This document shows positions 6,786 through 11,827 of a DNA stretch of 11,827 bases, piece after piece. Position 1 is the stretch's first letter, and every line of letters starts with the position of its first letter. Origin of the DNA: JAHJTW01 sp964545545 (GTDB taxonomy: Bacteria; Krumholzibacteriota; Krumholzibacteriia; LZORAL124-64-63); NCBI GenBank assembly GCA_964545545.1, contig CAZJGK010000088.1, positions 1 through 11,827 of the forward strand, written 5' to 3'. The translations under genes and the position numbers were made by a program. Under the pieces are notes generated by a model, which was not told the origin of the DNA, did not search any database, and saw only the letters and a list, made by a program, of their open reading frames with translations.

Positions 6786-7205
6786 ATGTGCCTGTTTACC
6801 CATTTTGCGGCGGGGGCCCTGGTCGGCGGCCTGGTCGGCCATCCGGTGGCCGGAGCGGTGGCGGGAATAGCATCCCACGCGGTGCTTGACATGATACCCC
6901 ACTATGATCATCCGGATTGGCGCCTGGAATTGCTGGGCGGTGCAGGGGCGCTTGTGCTCATGCTGGCCATGCCTTTCAGCAGCCTGGCTGCGGTGCTGGG
7001 CGGGCTGGGAGGTATGCTGCCGGATCTGGAGAACCTCTTCCAGAAACTGGGCTGGTATTCCCGGCGGCGTTTCCTGTTCCCGACCCACAACGGGATCCTG
7101 CCCCACGGCAGGCGCCTGGACCGGGGAAGTCTTCGCTGGCAAGCCGCGATTTTCGTCGGCTGTTTCCTGCTTCTGGGAATTGGTGCGCCCGGCCACGCCT
7201 CTGCC
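6786..7205 (+). other. fused N-terminal polytopic membrane domain and shared helix/signal peptide
   Basis: This covers residues 1-140 of the fusion. It opens MCLFTHFAAG. Likely membrane segments are near 8-30, 49-76 and 118-134. Polar His/Asp motifs are regularly placed: H6, SHAVLDMIPHYDHPD (H31, D35, H39, D41, H42, D44), LPDLEN (D80) and FPTHNGILPHGR (H101, H107). This resembles the YdjM/membrane-bound metal-dependent hydrolase family (PF04307-like), recognised by pattern and not by alignment. Arginines at 93-95, 109-110, 113 and 117 place the loop before the last helix in the cytoplasm by the positive-inside rule, so that helix would send the PorU part to the periplasm. Confidence 0.7.
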
Positions 7206-10200
7206 GCCACCCAGCTCCCCGGCGCCGAGGCCGTGCTGGGACCCGCCCAGGTGACGGTGTTGCTGTCGAGTCCTGACCGCACCGTGGTGCGGGTGCAGGT
7301 CCCGGTGTTGAAGTCTCCCGCTGACTGGTCCGACGTGGCCTTCGGGAGCATCCAGTGGGGGGACCCCCTGGTCGTCGATGCCAAGCCTTCGGGGCCGGTT
7401 CAATTCCTGCCCCCTCATCGGAGTTTTTCCCTGGCGGTTCCCACGCTGACGAAGCCCCAAATCCTGGTGCGCCAGGTGCGCTGGTTGCGGGAGCCGCAGG
7501 GGACCTGGGATGATTCGAGTCTGGTGCTCACGGCGGCGCCCCGGATTTTTCGGTCCGTGCCCTTGAGCGGGTGCGATGTGAATCTGGGTGCCGGCGGTGG
7601 CGTGCTGGGCGTGCTGGTCCTGGAAATCAACCATCCCCGGCAGGGAAATTTCGCCACCGCGTTGGACAAGGCCGGCAAAGCTGACGCGCGGGATAGGGCG
7701 GGCCTTGTCCTGCCCTACGGCCTGCTCAACGCCGATCTGTTCGGGGCCCTGAGCCGGGGCGCGGTGCAGCAGGCCCTGGAGCGGGATGCCGCAACGGCGA
7801 AAGCGGATGCGCAGTCATCTTCCCTGTTCGGCGACACCAACCACTGGGTGCGGCTGGATGTGAGGGCCAACGGTCCCGTGCGTTTGACCGGGGCCGAGCT
7901 GAGCGGGATGGGGGTGCCGGTGACCTCCGTCGACCCGGACAAGCTGCGGCTTTATCGTGGGGGGGGCATGGCCCTGGATCTCGACCCCACCGTGCCGGAT
8001 CAGGATCAGGCGGATCGGGTGGGCCTGACCGAGGTGGCCATCGAGGTCACGGGTGATCAGGACCAGGAATGGAACCTGGACGATGAGCTCCGTTTCTATG
8101 CCGTGGCTACCAGCGCCTGGCGAGACCGGTTCCCCGGCCCGGCCCCGCGGTTGGATTTCTACGATCATCCCTTTGCCGATCATGCCACCTACTGGTTGAC
8201 CTGGGAAGATGCGCGCACCGCTTCCAATCTGCCGGGCAATCCGTTGCGAATGGTGCATGATTCCGCCGCGCCGACCGGAGGGCCCGAGGTCGCTTCGGCC
8301 CGGATACGCCTGCACCGGGAAAAGCAACTCCTGGATCAGGCGGGATTGTTCCAGGACAACTGGGCCTGGGATAATTTTGTCTACAGCTCCCGACAGGACA
8401 CCTTTTCCCTGCGCCACCCGGTCGCCGGTTCCGGCGCCCGTTTCGTGGTGGATATCAGGGGCGCCTTCTACGCCTATCGTGCTGATTACCCTTTCCGGGC
8501 CGAAGTTTGGCTGAACGGGGATTCGGCGGGGAAAGCGACCCTGGATTTCATTTCCGGGGATCCCGGCGATTCCGATCGCAACCAGAACGATCCGGACAGC
8601 CTGCGGGTGCGGGTGGTCGGTTCCTCCGGGGATATCCATGATGGCCTGAACAATCTGACCCTGTCCAACGCATCGCAGCCCTCCGGGGATTACGCCAAGC
8701 AGGCCTTGGCCCTGGACAGTTTCGACATCAGTTACCGTGCGGACCTGGTGCTGGATCCCGGCCGGGGCGAAATGGAACCGATTTTCGCGACCTCTGAACC
8801 GGGTTTGGACACCGCTCCGTTCGATATCAGGATCGGCGTGCCCGGCGGCGGCGATATTCATGTCTGGGATGTCACCGACCCGGCGCAGCCCCGGATCCTG
8901 TCCGGGCTCCGGGACCTGGGCGATCCGGAAGTCCACCGGGTGGGCTATGCCCTGCCCGACGCTGCCGACCATCAACTGGCGCTTTTCCGGGACGGCGCTT
9001 TTCTGGCGGTAACCGGCGGGGTGGTTGCGCAACCCCGGGACCTGCGTGCCGCGCCCACCGATTATGATCATCTGACCGTTTATGCGCCCGGGTTCGCCCT
9101 GGCTGGTGATGCCCTGGCCGCGTATCGGGCCACGGCCATCAGCGGTAATTCCCAGCCGGCGGCCGCTGCGGTTTCCGCTCAGGATATCTATGATTCCTTT
9201 GCGGGCGGTCAGAAGGATCCCCATGCCATTCGCAATTACCTGAAATGGGTTTATGAGCAGAGCGGGCACCGCCTGCGGTATGCCTGTTTTATCGGGAATG
9301 CCAGTCGTGACTATCGGAACTACCTGGGTCATCCGGTGGGGCAGGGTCTTTATGATTTCCTGCCTACGGAGATCAAGACGGTGTTTCCCCAGTATCCCCA
9401 ATCGGGGACCTCAGCTGCGGCCTACGCTGCGGACGATGGTCTGGTGTCCTTCGATGCCGCCGGTTCCAATCCTGAGGATTATCCCGACTTGGCGTGCGGC
9501 CGGCTGCCCGTAGCGACGGCTAACGAGGCGATGGACCTGGTCACCAGGATTATCTCTTATGACGGCAATCCTGAACCCGGCCCCTGGCGGAATCGGGTCG
9601 TGTTCGCGGCGGACGATGCCAACCGGCCCGAAACAGGGTCCAAGCCTTCCTCCGGGGAGACCTACCATACGACCCAGGCCGATTACCTGACGGAAAATGA
9701 AATTCCTCTCAGCCTTGATGTGACCAAGATCTACGGCGTGGCCTATTCCTTCCCTTCCCCTTCTTCCAATTCCAAACCGAAAATGCGCCAGGACATCAAT
9801 GCGGCCATGAACGCGGGCACCACCATTTTCAACTATACGGGTCACGGCGCGGAGGACAACCTGGCGGACGAACAGGTTTTTCAATCCCGTGACATCCCCA
9901 ACCTTTTCAACGGCATGCAGCGGTTGGTCTTTATCGCCTTCAGTTGTGATGTGGGTGTCTTCGACAGCCCCAATCGCTGGTCCATGGCCGAGCAGTTCCT
10001 GACCAGCAGCAACGGCGGAGCCATCGCCAGCATCAGCGCCAGCCAGGTCAGCTACAGCATCAGCAACAACAGGTTGTCCACCAGCTTTTACGCGCAACTT
10101 TTTCCCGGCCTGAGGGTGGATCCCGACCAGAGCCTCGGGTCGGCCCTGGAGCAGGCCAAGGGGATGATGATCAGTGATGGCGACATCAGCAATTCCCAGC

Positions 10201-11276
10201 ATTTCAACCTCATGGGCGACCCGGCTCTTTCCCTGCCCAACCCGCCGGATATCCTGACCTTTGCCCCCGGTGGAGCCGATACCCTGCGCGCGGGGACACG
10301 GCAGACCATCATCATGTCGCCCATCGGTTCCTATCCGCCCCAGCCCGGAGACACCTATGATGTCCGGGTCGAGGATTCCGAGTTTGATCAGGCTTTCACC
10401 GTCTACAATTACAGCGGCACTCCCATCCAATCGACCTATCGCCGTAAAGGGACGACGATTTTCCGCGGCACCGGCGTCGACCAGACCATGACCCTCGAGG
10501 TCCCGTTCATGAACCCCGTCCAGTTCCGCTATGGGGATGAAGCGAGAATCCGGATGATCGTCTCCGGGGCAGGAATTTCCCGTGTGGGCGTCGCCCGGGT
10601 TTCCAGTGTGCGCGGCGGCGGCGCCGTCAGCAGCGATGTGACCGGCCCGCGAATCGACCTTTCCTTTGCGGATAACCGCTACCGCGTGCGCACGGGCTCC
10701 CTGCTGACGGCCGACCTGACCGATTCCAACGGGATCGCCATCCTGGGGACCAGCCCCGGCAACAGCCTTTTGCTGGAATTCGATGATTCCGGATTCATGA
10801 CCGACGTGACGCCCAGCTTCACTTTTGATCCCAACAGTTTCACGACTGGCCAGTTGTCCTTTCCCTTGCCCGGGGATCTCGACCTGGGCAAACACCGGGC
10901 CGCTTTGCACGCCAGCGATGCCCTGGGTAATGTCGGCAGTGACACGCTCAGCTTCCAGCTCATCCCCGAAGGTGTGCGGGGGCTGGAGAGCGTTACCCTT
11001 TTTCCTAATCCCACGCCCGGACCCTGCCGACTTCTTTTTGATCTGAGCGATCCCATGACGGTGCAATGGGAGATCTATACCTTGGCTGGTCGTCGCCTGC
11101 GTACGATCCGCGAGGATTTTGGCGTTCCCGGTCCTTCCATCCTTTCCTGGGATGGGCGGGACCAACAGGGTGACGAAATCGCCAACGGTACCTATCTTTT
11201 CGTGTTGCGTGGGCTGGCCCATGCGGAGGATGAAAGGGAAATCACCAAGACAGGCAAATTGGTTGTCATGAGGTGA
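6786..11276 (+). CDS. porU: PorU-like type IX secretion sortase (C25 gingipain family) fused to an N-terminal YdjM-like membrane domain
   Basis: The 1496-residue product has two parts. Residues 1-117 resemble a small YdjM-type (metal-dependent hydrolase-like) membrane protein. Residues 118-140 are a hydrophobic helix ending PGHASA, which looks like a signal peptide cleaved after A140. The rest is PorU-like. A propeptide-like beta region (about 143-350) is followed by the PorU N-domain (from 352), with NHWVRLDV, LRLYRGGG, DDELRFYA and ATYWLTWED. The C25 caspase-like domain (about 757-1147) includes DYDHLTVY, QDIYDSFAGG, CGRLPVA, NYTGHG with catalytic H1020, and FSCDVGVFD with catalytic C1054; NLMGDPALSLP closes it. 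Next is a beta domain with TGPRIDLSF and DSNGIAILG, as in PorU, and a C-terminal FlgD-like/type IX tail (1400-1496) with FPNPTPG, SWDGRDQQG, NGTYLF and a final GKLVVMR. PorU normally cuts cargo C-terminal signals at the outer membrane and links cargo to surface lipopolysaccharide. A PorV-like gene follows after 55 bases. No ATG, GTG or TTG start is seen near the junction. Confidence 0.88.
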   Translation: MCLFTHFAAGALVGGLVGHPVAGAVAGIASHAVLDMIPHYDHPDWRLELLGGAGALVLMLAMPFSSLAAVLGGLGGMLPDLENLFQKLGWYSRRRFLFPTHNGILPHGRRLDRGSLRWQAAIFVGCFLLLGIGAPGHASAATQLPGAEAVLGPAQVTVLLSSPDRTVVRVQVPVLKSPADWSDVAFGSIQWGDPLVVDAKPSGPVQFLPPHRSFSLAVPTLTKPQILVRQVRWLREPQGTWDDSSLVLTAAPRIFRSVPLSGCDVNLGAGGGVLGVLVLEINHPRQGNFATALDKAGKADARDRAGLVLPYGLLNADLFGALSRGAVQQALERDAATAKADAQSSSLFGDTNHWVRLDVRANGPVRLTGAELSGMGVPVTSVDPDKLRLYRGGGMALDLDPTVPDQDQADRVGLTEVAIEVTGDQDQEWNLDDELRFYAVATSAWRDRFPGPAPRLDFYDHPFADHATYWLTWEDARTASNLPGNPLRMVHDSAAPTGGPEVASARIRLHREKQLLDQAGLFQDNWAWDNFVYSSRQDTFSLRHPVAGSGARFVVDIRGAFYAYRADYPFRAEVWLNGDSAGKATLDFISGDPGDSDRNQNDPDSLRVRVVGSSGDIHDGLNNLTLSNASQPSGDYAKQALALDSFDISYRADLVLDPGRGEMEPIFATSEPGLDTAPFDIRIGVPGGGDIHVWDVTDPAQPRILSGLRDLGDPEVHRVGYALPDAADHQLALFRDGAFLAVTGGVVAQPRDLRAAPTDYDHLTVYAPGFALAGDALAAYRATAISGNSQPAAAAVSAQDIYDSFAGGQKDPHAIRNYLKWVYEQSGHRLRYACFIGNASRDYRNYLGHPVGQGLYDFLPTEIKTVFPQYPQSGTSAAAYAADDGLVSFDAAGSNPEDYPDLACGRLPVATANEAMDLVTRIISYDGNPEPGPWRNRVVFAADDANRPETGSKPSSGETYHTTQADYLTENEIPLSLDVTKIYGVAYSFPSPSSNSKPKMRQDINAAMNAGTTIFNYTGHGAEDNLADEQVFQSRDIPNLFNGMQRLVFIAFSCDVGVFDSPNRWSMAEQFLTSSNGGAIASISASQVSYSISNNRLSTSFYAQLFPGLRVDPDQSLGSALEQAKGMMISDGDISNSQHFNLMGDPALSLPNPPDILTFAPGGADTLRAGTRQTIIMSPIGSYPPQPGDTYDVRVEDSEFDQAFTVYNYSGTPIQSTYRRKGTTIFRGTGVDQTMTLEVPFMNPVQFRYGDEARIRMIVSGAGISRVGVARVSSVRGGGAVSSDVTGPRIDLSFADNRYRVRTGSLLTADLTDSNGIAILGTSPGNSLLLEFDDSGFMTDVTPSFTFDPNSFTTGQLSFPLPGDLDLGKHRAALHASDALGNVGSDTLSFQLIPEGVRGLESVTLFPNPTPGPCRLLFDLSDPMTVQWEIYTLAGRRLRTIREDFGVPGPSILSWDGRDQQGDEIANGTYLFVLRGLAHAEDEREITKTGKLVVMR
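7959..7966 (+). repeat. G8 homopolymer tract inside porU
   Basis: Eight consecutive G bases encode part of the YRGGGM segment in the PorU N-domain. Long G-runs can slip in replication or sequencing; here the frame stays open across it. Confidence 0.9.
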
Positions 11277-11282
11277 TGACCT

Positions 11283-11305
11283 GGGCTTCTCGAGGTGGGG
11301 AGCCC
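11283..11305 (+). other. intercistronic hairpin between porU and porV
   Basis: Nine pairs form between 11283-11291 and 11297-11305, two of them G-T wobbles, with a five-base loop. No T-run follows and the porV ribosome site is 11 bases downstream. It more likely stabilises or tunes the shared message than terminates it. Confidence 0.4.
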
Positions 11306-11316
11306 ATACAAATGGT

Positions 11317-11322
11317 GGAGGT
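11317..11322 (+). promoter_or_regulatory. strong Shine-Dalgarno for porV
   Basis: GGAGGT is nine bases before ATG 11332, an ideal spacing, and fixes the start of the PorV-like gene. Confidence 0.8.
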
Positions 11323-11331
11323 AAGAAAACA

Positions 11332-11827
11332 ATGAAGAGGATTTCGATGGTGGCCGTTCTGGCCCTAATTTTGGCAGTCGGTTTAGCCGGCTCCGCTCTG
11401 GCTTCCGGTGCGGGCGCCATCAACCTTGTGTTTCCCGTCGGTGCCCGGTTCAATGCCATGGGGGAGGCCGGGACGGCGCTGTCCCAGGACGCCACCGCCA
11501 TGTGGTGGAATCCCGGGGGGTTGGCCTTCTTGCCTTTGCGCGCCCAGGATCATGACCTGCACGTGATGCAATCCAGCCTGGCCGCGGGCCTGGCCAACGA
11601 CATCGGTTTGTACTGGGTCGGCTACGGCATGCCCATGGGAGAGGCCGGAGCCTTCGGGGTCTATTTGAACTACCTGGATATGGGTTCCCAGCAGGCCACG
11701 GCCGAGGACCAGACCGACAAGGGGACTTTTTCGTCCTACGAGTGGGCTTTCGGGGCCACCTATGCCGTACGCTTGACCGGCACCGTCGGCGTGGGCCTGG
11801 GCGTGAAATACTTCCGGGATAAATTGG
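11332..11827 (+). CDS. porV: PorV/PorQ-family outer membrane protein of type IX secretion (3' truncated by window edge)
   Basis: The first 165 codons are present and the frame is open to the edge. Residues 1-24 are a clear signal peptide: K2 R3, a hydrophobic core, and ALA before the cut at S25. The mature protein begins with the PorV-family pattern, GARFNAMGEAGTA followed by DATAMWWNPGGLAFL. Alternating aromatic/hydrophobic beta strands of an outer membrane barrel follow (for example GLYWVGYGMPM, GAFGVYLNYLDMG, WAFGATYAVRL). In P. gingivalis PorV (LptO) is a FadL-like barrel that collects cargo at the translocon and delivers it to PorU. Position just after the PorU-like gene supports PorV over more distant members of the family (PorQ, UPF0164), but with the C-terminus missing the exact subgroup is not certain. 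It probably shares a transcript with porU. Confidence 0.82.
   Translation, partial: MKRISMVAVLALILAVGLAGSALASGAGAINLVFPVGARFNAMGEAGTALSQDATAMWWNPGGLAFLPLRAQDHDLHVMQSSLAAGLANDIGLYWVGYGMPMGEAGAFGVYLNYLDMGSQQATAEDQTDKGTFSSYEWAFGATYAVRLTGTVGVGLGVKYFRDKL

Noticed and set aside
7815..11501. Two long minus-strand open frames (7815-9401 and 9411-11501)
   Set aside because: Both are opposite the porU-like gene and start of porV, with low-complexity translations and no motifs; shadows of high GC coding.
1..11827. Mobile element, CRISPR array, tRNA or rRNA
   Set aside because: No transposase or integrase motifs, no regularly spaced repeats, and no cloverleaf or rRNA signature were seen on either strand; gene order and base use look continuous.

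Overview
The window is high-GC DNA with six genes, all on the plus strand, and gene boundaries of 5 to about 220 bases. No tRNA, rRNA, CRISPR array or insertion sequence was seen. The first gene (M23 peptidase) is cut at its 5' end and the last (PorV-like) at its 3' end. A neighbouring PorU-type C25 peptidase and PorV-type outer membrane protein, both parts of the type IX secretion system, point to the FCB superphylum (Fibrobacterota/Chlorobiota/Bacteroidota and allied candidate phyla). The high GC and the FlgD-like C-terminal tail fit lineages such as Krumholzibacteriota or Eisenbacteria better than classical Bacteroidota. This placement is inference and not tested by search.

Layout: (1) 1-1422, the C-terminal part of a large secreted M23-type peptidase; the window opens on its HLHFEVR motif, followed by a long Ig-like extension. 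(2) 1423-1643, tandem hairpins that may terminate transcription, then a good extended -10 promoter. (3) 1644-5273 dnaE, replicative DNA polymerase III alpha with an intact PHP metal-site motif. (4) 5374-6351 accA, carboxyltransferase alpha of acetyl-CoA carboxylase; dnaE-accA adjacency is also seen in E. coli. (5) 6352-6570, a compact regulatory stretch in the order promoter, terminator-like hairpin, second promoter. (6) 6571-6780, a small Trm112/YcaR-type zinc-ribbon protein. (7) Five bases later, 6786-11276, a 1496-residue open frame that joins a small polytopic membrane domain (YdjM / metal-dependent hydrolase-like, His/Asp-rich) in frame to a full PorU-like sortase. (8) 11332 to the end, a PorV-like outer membrane protein.

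How they work together: dnaE and accA are housekeeping genes of replication and fatty-acid synthesis. The Trm112-like gene, the membrane-domain/PorU fusion and porV are close enough to be one transcript. In known type IX systems PorU removes the C-terminal signal of cargo and attaches cargo to the surface, and PorV carries cargo to PorU, so the last two genes form a functional pair. The most unusual feature is the fusion: the last hydrophobic helix of the membrane domain also has the form of PorU's missing signal peptide, so a multi-pass inner-membrane protein appears to deliver the sortase to the periplasm.
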